Origin: Micromonospora sp. PLK6-60
Lineage (GTDB): Bacteria > Actinomycetota > Actinomycetes > Mycobacteriales > Micromonosporaceae
Direction: 5' to 3'
NCBI RefSeq assembly: GCF_019890675.1
Contig: NZ_JAIOAA010000012.1
Span: 62,001 to 126,000 of the forward strand
Length of the DNA: 64,000 nt
The notes beneath the pieces were generated by a model, which was not told the origin of the DNA, did no database searches, and saw only the letters and a program-made list of their open reading frames with translations. Both the position numbers and the translations under genes were made by a program. Of the stretch, positions 1-7,285 are shown piece by piece. How positions within the stretch are numbered: the first letter of the stretch is position 1; each line of letters starts with the position of its first letter.

Positions 1-67
1 GCAACTGCGCGGACAGCACCACGCGGCCGCCGCGCGAGGCGGCCGAGACCTGATCCGGTCGACTCAT
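1..67 (-). CDS. 5' end of an unidentified gene (partial)
   Basis: Only the first 22 codons are inside the window, starting MSRPDQVSAASRGGRVVL; this is too short to identify. The ATG at 67-65 is supported by a good ribosome site (GGAGG) about nine bases upstream that overlaps the stop codon of the preceding gene. The eight-base gap to that gene suggests translational coupling and a shared transcript. Confidence 0.6.
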   Translation of the reverse strand, partial: MSRPDQVSAASRGGRVVLSAQL

Positions 68-75
68 CGGCGCGA

Positions 76-1104
76 CTATCCTCCGTTCGGGACAGGGGTG
101 GGCTCGGCGTGCGGGCGGGCCGGGGCGGCCCGGGTCAGCAGGTGGCTGAGCGAGGCCAGCAGCAACCCGAGGGCCAGACCGCAGAAGGTCAGGGCGAGGT
201 CGCTGTCGGCGCCGTTGACCGGCGGGTTGCCCGCCACCACCGTCATCGCGCTGCCGACCCCCATGCCGATCAGGTAGAGGGCGGCGAACGCGGGAAGCAG
301 CGCCGCGCCACTGACGATCGCCACGGGGAGCAGTCGGGTCGGCGGGACGTCCCGGGCCGCCGCCACGGCGAGCGTGGCGCCGACGAACATGGCGGCCATG
401 CCGAGCGGGTTGGCCCCGCCGTCGCCGCCCACGGCGAGCCAGGCGCCGAGCGCGGCCACCCCGACGAAGACGGCCACCCGGCGCACTTGGGCGGTGGTGC
501 GCACGACGAGCGCGAGGGCGGTGACCACGAACATCACCACCAGCGCGGCCTTGAGGACCGCCAGCGCGTTCTCGACCGCGACCTGATCGGGTGCGGTGAC
601 CGGCTCGTCCCACGGCGTGCTGACCAGCATCGTGGTGACCGACAGCAGCGCGGCGACCGTCGCCGTCACGTGCCCGGCCAGCGGCGACCCGTCGGCACCG
701 GCGGACGCCCGGTGCGCGAGGACGGCGGTCGCGGCGAAGACGGCGAGCCCGCCGGCCGCGAGCCACGCCGCGGTGGTGCCACCGGCCACGTCGATCCGGT
801 CCAGCCACAGGTCCGCCCCGAGCCAGCCGACGGTGGCGACCCCGCCGACGGCCAGGCCGCGCGGATCGCTCCGACAGATCAGGAGTACGCCGCCGAGGGC
901 GAGCAGGATCGCCAGCTGGCGGATGTCCCGCGGCCAGTAGGTGTTGTTACTGGCCAGCTCGGGCAGCGTCGCGCCGGTGGCGCTGTCGGTCCAGAACCCG
1001 TCCGGCTGCATGAACGGCTGATAGATCGCCGCGGCCAGCGCCCAGGTCACCGCGCCGGTGACACCGGCCAGCGCACCGACGGCGATCCGCCACTTTCGCC
1101 CCAT
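76..1104 (-). CDS. Polytopic membrane protein of unknown function
   Basis: The 342-residue product is dominated by hydrophobic Ala/Val/Leu/Gly segments; I count roughly nine or ten possible membrane spans with short Arg-containing loops. Residues 30-60 form an extracytoplasmic-looking loop (QPDGFWTDSATG) after the first span. No catalytic or transport motif is recognisable. The ATG has GAGGACGAGGC just upstream as a ribosome site. The gene probably shares a transcript with the partial gene at 1-67. Function unknown; the membrane location is inferred from composition only. Confidence 0.75.
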   Translation of the reverse strand: MGRKWRIAVGALAGVTGAVTWALAAAIYQPFMQPDGFWTDSATGATLPELASNNTYWPRDIRQLAILLALGGVLLICRSDPRGLAVGGVATVGWLGADLWLDRIDVAGGTTAAWLAAGGLAVFAATAVLAHRASAGADGSPLAGHVTATVAALLSVTTMLVSTPWDEPVTAPDQVAVENALAVLKAALVVMFVVTALALVVRTTAQVRRVAVFVGVAALGAWLAVGGDGGANPLGMAAMFVGATLAVAAARDVPPTRLLPVAIVSGAALLPAFAALYLIGMGVGSAMTVVAGNPPVNGADSDLALTFCGLALGLLLASLSHLLTRAAPARPHAEPTPVPNGG

Positions 1105-1211
1105 GCCTCGTCCTCGCCGTCAACGGGTGTCCCGACCGGACGGTCACCGGTCCCGGACATCTGACCACGTTCGACCGGCCGGCGCTGCCCCCTTGGGCGG
1201 GGAGCGCGGTG

Positions 1212-1595
1212 TCAGGCGACGCAGAATTCGTTGCCCTCGGGGTCGAGCATGACGATGTGGCCCAGCTCCGGGCCGTAGGACTCCTCGCGTACGACGGTCG
1301 CCCCGTCCCCGGCGAGCTCGGCGGCCTTGGCGCGGATGAGCCGCTCGCGCTCGGCCGGGTCCCAGGGTGGTTTCCCGGCCGGGCGGATGTCGATGTGCAG
1401 CCGGTTCTTGGCGGTCTTGCCCTCGGGCACCCGCAGGAAACCGATGGCCGGGCCCACGCCGGCCGGATCAACGATCGAGGCGCCGTCCGGGTCGTCGTGG
1501 CCCGGCTCGATCACATAGCCGAGCGCCCGCGCCCAGAAGGCCGCCAGGCGCTGCGGCTCCTCGGCGTCACCGCCGAGGGTCCAGTGTGTCGCCAT
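1212..1595 (-). CDS. VOC-superfamily (glyoxalase-like) protein
   Basis: The 127-residue protein has the layout of a single vicinal-oxygen-chelate fold of the glyoxalase-like type. It starts THWTLGGDAEEPQRLAAFW, has a central strand RLHIDIRP and ends in the usual HIVMLDPEGNEFCV signature. Members are metal-binding or degenerate small-molecule enzymes; the substrate cannot be read from sequence. The ATG has no Shine-Dalgarno but lies six bases downstream of TAGCGT, so the message is probably leaderless. It is followed on the same strand by nothing that looks co-transcribed. Family is fairly sure, specific activity is not. Confidence 0.85.
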   Translation of the reverse strand: MATHWTLGGDAEEPQRLAAFWARALGYVIEPGHDDPDGASIVDPAGVGPAIGFLRVPEGKTAKNRLHIDIRPAGKPPWDPAERERLIRAKAAELAGDGATVVREESYGPELGHIVMLDPEGNEFCVA

Positions 1596-1601
1596 GACGG
1601 C

Positions 1602-1607
1602 ACGCTA
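1602..1607 (-). promoter_or_regulatory. -10 box of a leaderless promoter (VOC gene)
   Basis: TAGCGT lies six bases before the ATG at 1595, and no ribosome site is present. This is the actinobacterial TANNNT spacing in which transcription starts at or next to the start codon. Confidence 0.5.
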
Positions 1608-1640
1608 CCGGGGAAACGGGCAGCCGGCACAGGCCGGAAG

Positions 1641-1930
1641 TCAACGCGCGGCCGGCCGCAGTTCGGCGAGCAGCGCCTCGACGCGACGCCGGATGTCGTC
1701 GCGGACGTCGCGGACCACGTCGAGCGACTGCCCGGCCGGGTCGTGAGCTGCCAGTCCTCGTACCGTTTGCCGGGAAAGACCGGGCAGGTGTCGCCGCAGC
1801 CCATGGTGACGATGACGTAGCTGCCGACCTCGACGGTGTCGCCGGCGAGGTGGCGCAGCCAGCCGGCGGCCATCTGCTACCGGCCGGCGTTGTGTACGCA
1901 GACGAACAGGACGGTGGGCTTGTCGCTCAT
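1641..1930 (-). pseudogene. arsC: Broken arsenate reductase (arsC) remnant
   Basis: From the ATG at 1930 the translation reads MSDKPTVLFVCVHNAGR, the CX5R phosphate-loop start of thioredoxin-type ArsC. Codon 18 is TAG where the family has Ser. After it the frame continues QMAAGWLRHLAGDTVEV and then joins directly to VIVTMGCGDTCPVFPG, so roughly 35-40 residues found in intact family members are missing. Just after EDWQL one base is lost (near 1744), and the family C-terminus DPAGQSLDVVRDVRDD continues in the next frame to a stop at 1641. Three independent lesions mean it cannot make ArsC. A good ribosome site (GGAGAG) still precedes the ATG. Intact length would be about 135 residues. Confidence 0.85.
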
Positions 1931-1958
1931 GGGTTTCTCTCCGGTCAGCCCGCTCCCG

Positions 1959-2123
1959 GAGTGCTGCTACGCCCTCCAGGACAAGGTCTGGGTACGCGGT
2001 CCGGGCGACGAGCGCTGGGAGGTGTACGTGGTCAAGGGCGACGCCGACCGGCTCGACAAGGGCACCGACGGCGACTGCCGCTGCGGCGAACCGGTCGGGG
2101 CCGCCGCGGGCGGCTGCTGCTGA
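1959..2123 (+). pseudogene. C-terminal fragment of an ArsI/CadI-type metal-resistance protein
   Basis: This frame encodes ECCYALQDKVWVRGPGDERW, then EVYVVKGDADRL, and ends in a Cys-rich tail (DCRCGEPVGAAAGGCC). It matches my recollection of the C-terminal third of the ArsI/CadI VOC family, where the vicinal CC binds trivalent arsenicals. The N-terminal part of the fold is missing and no start or ribosome site precedes it. It abuts the arsC remnant in the opposite orientation. Together they look like the residue of an arsenic operon after deletion and rearrangement. Confidence 0.7.
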
Positions 2124-2164
2124 CCGCCATCCCGCCCGGGACGATCGTGCGAGAGTCGCCAACC

Positions 2165-2587
2165 ATGGTGACGCGGGAGCGGTCGCGCGAGGCCGGTGCG
2201 GTGATCGACACGGTGGCCGGGTGGGCCGCCGGCCATGAGGACGTACGCGGGGTGGTGCTCGTCGGTTCGTGGGCGCGCGACGCCGCGCGGATGGACTCCG
2301 ACCTGGACGTCGTCGTCCTCACCGGCCAGCCGGGCCGCGCCGATCCGGCGGTGTGGGCCGGCCTGCTCGGCGGCGAGGTGATCCGCCTGGCGGACTGGGG
2401 CCCGTTGCGCGAGATCCGGTTGCGGCGCCCGTCCGGTTTCGAGGTGGAGGTCGGCGTGGTGCCGCTGAGCTGGGCGGACACCGACCCGGTGGACCCCGGC
2501 ACGGGCCAGGTGATCAGCGACGGCCACCGCATCGTGTACGACCCGGTCGGCCTGCTCGCCGCGCTGTCGGCCGCCTGCCAACGGTGA
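2165..2587 (+). CDS. Nucleotidyltransferase-domain protein
   Basis: A 140-residue protein with the minimal nucleotidyltransferase core. The motif GSWARDAARMDSDLDVVV (about residues 38-55) carries the G-S and D-x-D metal ligands of the pol-beta fold, and a third acidic strand (FEVEVGVV) follows. Such small proteins are stand-alone nucleotidyltransferases or antitoxin-like MNT relatives; no HEPN partner is adjacent, so a toxin-antitoxin role is not supported. The start is taken at ATG 2165 because upstream codons in this frame run through the arsenic remnant. The ribosome site is weak. Confidence 0.75.
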   Translation: MVTRERSREAGAVIDTVAGWAAGHEDVRGVVLVGSWARDAARMDSDLDVVVLTGQPGRADPAVWAGLLGGEVIRLADWGPLREIRLRRPSGFEVEVGVVPLSWADTDPVDPGTGQVISDGHRIVYDPVGLLAALSAACQR

Positions 2588-2887
2588 CGCCCGGCCGGGC
2601 GAGGTAGGTCGCGGCCGGTGGCGCTCGGTGCGGTGCTTCTCGCTGCGTCGTCGCTCGGCTGCCGGAGCTGACGTCCGGCCGGGCGTGGCCGGCGTGCCGG
2701 GCTGTTACGTGCGGGCCGGGCCGGGCGTGTCAGGCGGGGCGTGTCGGGCCGGGGGATGGGGCAACCGCATGAGCGTGATACCTCTGAGTCATATTGATGA
2801 CTGAGAGGTATCACGCTCATTGGGGTCTGCTCCCGCTCCGGCATCACTGTCGGTGAGTGTCGCTGCCTTCCATCGGGGGGCGGTCGG
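2588..2887. other. 300-base intergenic region
   Basis: No convincing coding region on either strand. It holds G/C-rich runs related to GGCCGGGCGTG and the long palindrome at 2769-2820. The two flanking genes converge here. Confidence 0.6.
2769..2820. repeat. Palindromic repeat, GAGCGTGATACCT family, copy 1
   Basis: Two 23-base arms (2769-2791 and 2798-2820) are inverted with a single mismatch around a six-base centre TATTGA. A related element is at 41554-41601. It lies between convergent genes, so it could act as a transcription terminator, but there is no T-run. Confidence 0.85.
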
Positions 2888-3301
2888 TCAGCGCTCGGGC
2901 CGGGTCAGCTCCACCTCGTCGCCGGGCAGCAGCTCGACGTCGCCCGTCGGGCTCCGCACCTCCAGGACCGGCACGCCCTCGTCGAGCTGCATCGCCCGCC
3001 GCTCCCTGCCGTTGGGCATCCGCGCGACCACCGACGCGCCGGGCGTCAGCTCGACCGTTCTGCGTTGCGGTGTCTCTCGCACGCGGGTGCCGAGCGGACG
3101 GCTAGTGGTGACCAGGCCCTCCGACCTCAGTAGCGCGATCGCCATCCGGACCGCGTCCCGGCCGATGCCGTGCTCCTGGCTGAGCGACATCTCGCTGCCG
3201 ACATTCGCGCCAGCGGGCAGCTCACCGGATTCGATCCGTTCCCGGATCAGCTCCGCGAGCTGCACGTATACGGGCGTGTGCGAATACGGATCGATGGCCA
3301 T
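2888..3301 (-). CDS. GntR-family transcriptional regulator
   Basis: 137 residues. The N-terminal half is a GntR winged helix (PVYVQLAELIRERIESGELP, then VGSEMSLSQEHGIGRDAVRMAIALLRSEGLV). The C-terminal ~60 residues are short, without a full UTRA or FCD ligand domain, and end in an acidic Leu/Glu-rich strand. ATG 3301 is chosen; a TTG two codons upstream is also in frame. It is divergent from the DivIVA-domain gene, and the shared spacer contains the palindrome GTGGCAACATTGCCAC, a plausible operator. I recall GntR/DivIVA/small-protein cassettes as frequent in this family. Confidence 0.85.
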   Translation of the reverse strand: MAIDPYSHTPVYVQLAELIRERIESGELPAGANVGSEMSLSQEHGIGRDAVRMAIALLRSEGLVTTSRPLGTRVRETPQRRTVELTPGASVVARMPNGRERRAMQLDEGVPVLEVRSPTGDVELLPGDEVELTRPER

Positions 3302-3345
3302 CCTCAAAGCCTTGTTGCCCTATGGCTACTAGCTATAGTGGGGTT

Positions 3346-3361
3346 GTGGCAACATTGCCAC
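3346..3361. promoter_or_regulatory. Candidate GntR operator
   Basis: GTGGCAACATTGCCAC is a perfect inverted repeat (7-base arms, 2-base centre) in the spacer between the divergent GntR and DivIVA genes. A TATAGT box (3334-3339) with TTGTTG 16 bases upstream lies beside it. Binding is inferred from position only. Confidence 0.45.
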
Positions 3362-3462
3362 CTTGCTAGGTTGGGTGTAGCGAACCGTTCTCGCCCGGTA
3401 ACCCTGCGGGTTCACCCGAGCGGGTTCGCTCGCCTCGTGCCCCGACCGGGAAAGGTGGAACC

Positions 3463-3780
3463 TTGCGCGTCTTCCTGCGGCGTACCGTGCGGAACCAGCG
3501 ACCGGCCCGAGCGGCGAGGCCGGGGGCCAACTACCGCTCGTCGGCGTACCTTCCGTTGCTGCCCTGGCAGGTCCGGGAACGGCGGTTCCGCCGGACCCGG
3601 CTGGGGCGGCGCGGGCTCGACCCGGAGGAGGTGGGGCGCTTCCTCGACCGGGTCGCCGGGGACCTCGCCGCGGTGCACGAGGCGCTGCGGGACAGCCGGC
3701 TGGAGACGGCCAGGATCAAGGACGCGCTGCGGCGCTGGCAGTCCGAGCAGGCCCAGCGGGCGCACGCCGGCCGGCGCTGA
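3463..3780 (+). CDS. Small DivIVA-domain protein
   Basis: 105 residues. After a basic N-terminus rich in Arg, residues ~35-80 match the DivIVA N-terminal domain pattern (RRTRLGRRGLDPEEVGRFLD followed by a helix RVAGDLAAVHEALRDSRLET). The tail RIKDALRRWQSEQ is helical. Full-length DivIVA/Wag31 has a long coiled coil that is absent here, so this is a truncated relative rather than the polar-growth protein. Its stop overlaps the next ATG by one base, so the two are co-translated. Confidence 0.75.
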   Translation: MRVFLRRTVRNQRPARAARPGANYRSSAYLPLLPWQVRERRFRRTRLGRRGLDPEEVGRFLDRVAGDLAAVHEALRDSRLETARIKDALRRWQSEQAQRAHAGRR

Positions 3781-4037
3781 TGGCCGACCGCGAGCGCTTC
3801 GTCGTACACCTGCCGGTGGTCGCGACGGATCTGGCCGGCGCCCTGCGACTTGCCCGGGTGCTCGCGCGGTGGGCCGGCCTGCTGCCGGCGGCCGACCCGG
3901 GGGAGACCACCGTGTCGGCGGAGGACGAGCAGGGCGTACGCCATCGGGTCTTCTGCGATCTGCGGCTGCCCGGCGGGCGGCGCTGCCTGCTGCGGGCCGG
4001 CCACGACGGGTCGTGCACCCGTCGGCTGGCCCGGTGA
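3780..4037 (+). CDS. Conserved-looking small protein of unknown function
   Basis: 85 residues with no recognised domain. It begins MADRERFVVHLPVVATDLAG and has two Cys near the end (CDLRL, RRCLLRAGHDGSC), possibly a structural pair. Translation is coupled to the DivIVA-domain gene by a TGATG overlap, so the two probably act together under the GntR regulator. Confidence 0.65.
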   Translation: MADRERFVVHLPVVATDLAGALRLARVLARWAGLLPAADPGETTVSAEDEQGVRHRVFCDLRLPGGRRCLLRAGHDGSCTRRLAR

Positions 4038-4064
4038 GGGTAAGCACGCGGGCGGACGCGCGGC

Positions 4065-4070
4065 TACCCT
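4065..4070 (+). promoter_or_regulatory. -10 box of a leaderless promoter (IMPase-like gene)
   Basis: TACCCT sits six bases before the ATG at 4077, and no Shine-Dalgarno is visible. Confidence 0.5.
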
Positions 4071-4076
4071 CGCGGC

Positions 4077-4877
4077 ATGTCGACCTTGACCGATGCCGAG
4101 CTGGCGATCGCCGGGGCGCGGGCGGGCGCCGCCGTGGTGCGGGCTCGTTACGGCACCCCGCTGACCCGGATCGAGAAGTCGGCGACCGACTTCGCCACCG
4201 CCGCCGACATCGAGGCGGAACGGGCCGTCCTGGACACGCTGCGGGCGGCCCGGCCCGACGACGCCGTGCTCGGCGAGGAGGGCGGCCGGACCGGGAGTGT
4301 GGACGCGGCCCGCACCTGGCTGGTCGACCCGCTCTGCGGCACCCTCAACTTCGCGGCCCGCACCCAACTGGTGGCGGTGAACGTCGCCCTGCGCGCCACC
4401 GCCGGCGTCACCGCGGCGGCCGCCGCCGACCCGTTCACCGACGAGGTCTTCTGGACCGACGGCGCGGGCGGGTACGTCCGGCGGGGCGACGCGGACGAGC
4501 CGCTGGTGCCGACGGCCGAGTCCCGGATCGTCGACGTCAACCTGGATCCGCCGTTTGCGAACGCGCCCGCCTTCCGGGGCGTCGACCTGCTCGCCGACGA
4601 GCGGTTCGTCGCCCGGTTCCGGCCGCGGGTGGTCTCCACGACGCTGGCGGTCGCCTGGGTCGCCGCCGGCCGCCGGGCGGCGTACGTGACCGACGGTCCA
4701 CTGGTCGACACCGTGCACTTCGCCGCCGGGGTGGCGCTGTGCCGGGCGGCCGGCGCCGTGGTGACCGGCCTGCTCGGCCAGCCGCCGGAGACCGGCGTGG
4801 GCGGGCTGCTGGTGGCGGCGGACGCGGAGACGCACGCCGAGCTGCTTGCCCTGGTCCGCGACCGGTTCACCGGCTGA
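4077..4877 (+). CDS. Inositol monophosphatase-like protein with altered metal site
   Basis: 266 residues with the FIG/IMPase fold order: an N-terminal helix, the LGEEGG motif (E67/E68), then WLVDPLCGTLNF at 82-92 and VDTVHFAAG at 210-218. In active family members the second motif is DPxDGT and the third is WDxAAG. Here the second Asp is Cys87 and the WD pair is Val213-His214. Those Asp residues normally bind catalytic Mg2+, so classic phosphatase activity is doubtful and the protein may be divergent or a binding protein. The length is normal and the frame is intact. It is likely transcribed from its own leaderless promoter. Confidence 0.8.
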   Translation: MSTLTDAELAIAGARAGAAVVRARYGTPLTRIEKSATDFATAADIEAERAVLDTLRAARPDDAVLGEEGGRTGSVDAARTWLVDPLCGTLNFAARTQLVAVNVALRATAGVTAAAAADPFTDEVFWTDGAGGYVRRGDADEPLVPTAESRIVDVNLDPPFANAPAFRGVDLLADERFVARFRPRVVSTTLAVAWVAAGRRAAYVTDGPLVDTVHFAAGVALCRAAGAVVTGLLGQPPETGVGGLLVAADAETHAELLALVRDRFTG

Positions 4878-4922
4878 GCCGCCCGACCGGGGCGTTCCGG
4901 TCGGGACGGCTCGCGGTGGCGG

Positions 4923-5396
4923 TCAGACCGCCGCGCCGTACCGCTGGAGCAGGGTGGGCCAGCCGCCCTCCCCGGCCACCGACGCGCGCATGCCCGGCCA
5001 GCCGGGGCCGTGCGCGTCCAGCCGGTCGTGCACCAGGTCGACCTGCGTGCCGGTGTCGGTGGGGGTGAAGGTGACGGTCACCCGGCTGCTCGGCGCGTCC
5101 GGTGCGGGCGGCTGCCAGTCGGTGCCGATCAGCCAGGCGAAGGCGAAGGTGCGGGGCGGGTCCCAGGTGAGGACGCGCCCCCAGGCGCAGACCTCGCCGG
5201 CGTCGTTCTGCTCCCAGAGCCGGCCGCCCTCGTGCGGGTCGATGCCGACCTCCTTCAGCTCGCCGGGCAGTAGGTGGTGTTCGCGGATCCACCAGGTGTC
5301 GATGCCGCTGGTGAACACCTCGAAGGCACGTTCCGGCGGAACGGCGACGTGGATGCTGCTGCGTACGGAGCTGTCCTGGTCGGTGTGGGTCGTCAT
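4923..5396 (-). CDS. SRPBCC/AHSA1-family protein
   Basis: 157 residues with the helix-grip (START-like) fold typical of AHSA1 proteins: SSIHVAVPPERAFEVFTSGI at the start, the WW/GELKEVGIDPHEGGRLW strands, and GWPTLLQRYGAAV at the end. These proteins bind hydrophobic ligands in a cavity. ArsR-AHSA1 pairs are common in actinobacteria. The ATG overlaps the ArsR stop by four bases (ATGA), so this is a two-gene operon. No ligand can be assigned. Confidence 0.85.
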   Translation of the reverse strand: MTTHTDQDSSVRSSIHVAVPPERAFEVFTSGIDTWWIREHHLLPGELKEVGIDPHEGGRLWEQNDAGEVCAWGRVLTWDPPRTFAFAWLIGTDWQPPAPDAPSSRVTVTFTPTDTGTQVDLVHDRLDAHGPGWPGMRASVAGEGGWPTLLQRYGAAV

Positions 5397-5713
5397 GGTT
5401 TCTCCTCTGCTGCCTTCTCGGCGGCCTGCGCGAACGCCGCCAGGGACTGGTGCCAGAAGCGGTCGAAGTAGGCGCGCACCGCCGCCAGGCCCTCCCGGTC
5501 GACCGCGTAGACGCGCCGCGTGCCCATGGCCGTGGCCGAGACGAGCCCGGCCTCCTTGAGCACCTTGAGATGTTGGGAGACCGCCGGTCTGCTGACCGGC
5601 AGGTCGTCCGCGATCTGCGCGACCGAACGGGGACCGGCGGCGAGGAGTTCGAAGATGGTCCGCCGGGTCCCGTCACCGAGGGCCTCGAGCATGCGCCCTT
5701 GGTAAGCCGTCAC
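5393..5713 (-). CDS. ArsR-family winged-helix repressor
   Basis: 106 residues from GTG 5713. It has the compact winged helix of ArsR/SmtB regulators: ALGDGTRRTIFELLAAGPRS, recognition helix VSRPAVSQHLKVLKEAGLV, and the wing SATAMGTRRVYAV. There is no Cys, so metal sensing is unlikely; it resembles the non-metal group paired with AHSA1 proteins. The start is set at GTG 5713 because TTGACA-16 bases-TAGACT lies immediately upstream, making the ATG at 5737 part of the promoter. The palindrome AAGTCTAGACTT overlaps the -10 box and would suit autorepression. Confidence 0.8.
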   Translation of the reverse strand: MTAYQGRMLEALGDGTRRTIFELLAAGPRSVAQIADDLPVSRPAVSQHLKVLKEAGLVSATAMGTRRVYAVDREGLAAVRAYFDRFWHQSLAAFAQAAEKAAEEKP

Positions 5714-5721
5714 GAACGGTA

Positions 5722-5749
5722 AGTCTAGACTTTCCATTCGGGCTGTCAA
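5722..5749 (-). promoter_or_regulatory. Promoter and candidate operator of arsR-AHSA1 operon
   Basis: On the minus strand TTGACA (5749-5744), 16 bases, then TAGACT (5727-5722). The perfect 12-base palindrome AAGTCTAGACTT (5721-5732) covers the -10 box. The GTG start is eight bases further on, so the transcript would be leaderless. Confidence 0.6.
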
Positions 5750-5771
5750 GGAAACGGCGCCGGTCCGGGAG

Positions 5772-6506
5772 TCAGGCCTCGCGGCGGTAGACGGAGATGT
5801 GGGTCCGGCTCTGTGCGGTGAAGGGGGACCGGTCCCAGTCGGCGTACCGCTCGGCGAGCCGCAGCCCGGCCCGCTCGGCCATCGCGTCGATCTGCTCCGG
5901 CCAGGCGTAGCGCATCGCGAACGGGTGCAGGTGCACGCCGTCCCGGTCGAAGGTGATGGTCTGCCGGACGAAGGTCTGTGCCGCCCGGTCGTACTGGTGC
6001 ACCCGGATGGTGGCCGAGTCCTCGGTGACCTCCCGCATCTGCACCTGCTCGTCCCGGTCGAAGTCCGCCGGGTCGGGCACGAAGGTCTCGATCACGAACG
6101 CGCCGCCGGGGGCCAGCACCCGGGCGACGTTGCGGAAGCAGTCCTCCTGCCGGCCCGCCCCGGTCAGGTTGAACAGCGTGTTGAAGACCAGGAAGACCAG
6201 GGAGTACGGCCCGTCGACCGGTACGTCGGCCATGTCGCCGATCGCCACCGGCAGCCGGTCACCGCCCGGCTTGTCCCGCAGCACCGCCACCATCTCCTCG
6301 GACGCCTCCACGCCCTCCACCGCCAACCCCCGCTCGGCCAGCGGCAGGGCCACCCGACCGGTCCCGATCGCCAGCTCCAGCACCGGCTCCGGGCCGGCGA
6401 GCGGGGCGAGAAAATCCACCGCCGGCGCGGGGTCCGGGTTGCCCGGATCGTCGTAGGTGGCCGCCCAGAGCCGGCCGAACAGGGCGGGATCGTCGAAGAT
6501 GGACAT
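5772..6506 (-). CDS. Class I SAM-dependent methyltransferase
   Basis: 244 residues. Motif I is PVLELAIGTGRVALPLA, followed by the acidic GVEASEEMV (motif post-I) and LVFLVFNTLFNL, as in methyltransferase-25-like enzymes. The C-terminal half has the YAWPEQIDAMAERAGL helix typical of small-molecule methyltransferases. The start MSIFDDPALFG has GAGAGGAAACG as ribosome site. Substrate unknown. A second methyltransferase follows upstream on the same strand but 89 bases away with its own start. Confidence 0.85.
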   Translation of the reverse strand: MSIFDDPALFGRLWAATYDDPGNPDPAPAVDFLAPLAGPEPVLELAIGTGRVALPLAERGLAVEGVEASEEMVAVLRDKPGGDRLPVAIGDMADVPVDGPYSLVFLVFNTLFNLTGAGRQEDCFRNVARVLAPGGAFVIETFVPDPADFDRDEQVQMREVTEDSATIRVHQYDRAAQTFVRQTITFDRDGVHLHPFAMRYAWPEQIDAMAERAGLRLAERYADWDRSPFTAQSRTHISVYRREA

Positions 6507-6595
6507 CGTTTCCTCTCGATTGGCGTCATTCCAGCCAATCGGTGGCCGCCGGTCGGGGCAACCACTTTTCCCGACCGGCGGGCCAGCCAGGGCGG

Positions 6596-7240
6596 TCAGG
6601 CCGGGCGGTGCGCCAGCAGGTAGCAGCGGTCGGTCGCCGCCTCCTGCGGCAGGGGCGCCCGGTCCAGCCGGGCCCGCACCGTCAGCCCCGCCCCGCGCAG
6701 CGCCTCGACCACCGTCTCCACCGCGAAGAAGTGGAAGTCCACGTCGACCGGGTGGCCCCACCAGTCGTCCAGGTGCCGCACCTCGGCGCCGACGTGGAAC
6801 GCGACCAGCAGCGGCGCGCCGGGGCGCAGCACCCGCCGCAGCTCGGCGAACGCCGGCGGCAGCTCGGCGGGGGTCAGGTGGATGACCGAGTAGAGCGCCA
6901 CGGCCGCCGCGAACTCGCCGTCCGCGGCCGGCAGCGCCAACAGGTCACCCTCCCGGAACTCGACCTCCGGGTACGCCCGCCGGCCGGCGTCGAGCATGCC
7001 GGGGGAGAGGTCCACGCCGACCGCCCGGACGCCCTGCCCGGCCAGCCACGCCGCCACGTGCCCGGGGCCGCAGCCCAAATCCGCCACGGTGGCGTCCGCC
7101 CCGGCCAGCTCGACCAGCGCGGCGAGCAGCGCCCGGTCCAGCGGCTTGCCGTCGAGTTCGTCGCCGATCCGCTCCCGGTAGGAGTCGGCGACCGTGTCGT
7201 AGCTGCGGCGTACCCGGTCGTGGTCGGTGGCGGGCGGCAC
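6596..7240 (-). CDS. Class I SAM-dependent methyltransferase
   Basis: 214 residues with motif I VADLGCGPGHVAAWLA, post-I VGVDLSPGMLDAG, and the FREGDLLALPAADGEF / LRRVLRPGAPLLVAFH segments of the UbiE/methyltransferase-11 group. The start is a GTG at 7240; an alternative nearby start is not obvious. Both methyltransferases are on the minus strand and may be expressed together, but they belong to different subgroups and are not duplicates. Substrate unknown. Confidence 0.85.
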   Translation of the reverse strand: MPPATDHDRVRRSYDTVADSYRERIGDELDGKPLDRALLAALVELAGADATVADLGCGPGHVAAWLAGQGVRAVGVDLSPGMLDAGRRAYPEVEFREGDLLALPAADGEFAAAVALYSVIHLTPAELPPAFAELRRVLRPGAPLLVAFHVGAEVRHLDDWWGHPVDVDFHFFAVETVVEALRGAGLTVRARLDRAPLPQEAATDRCYLLAHRPA

Positions 7241-7285
7241 GGCCTCAGCCTGCCACCGGCGCGACCCGGGCGCGGCTCCCGGCCG

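Noticed and set aside
1836..2123. Complete 95-codon gene covering the arsI/cadI fragment
   Set aside because: Only the part after 1959 resembles the family; the upstream codons are antisense to the arsC remnant and have no ribosome site.
2165..2587. MNT/HEPN toxin-antitoxin pair
   Set aside because: The nucleotidyltransferase has no HEPN-domain neighbour on either side.
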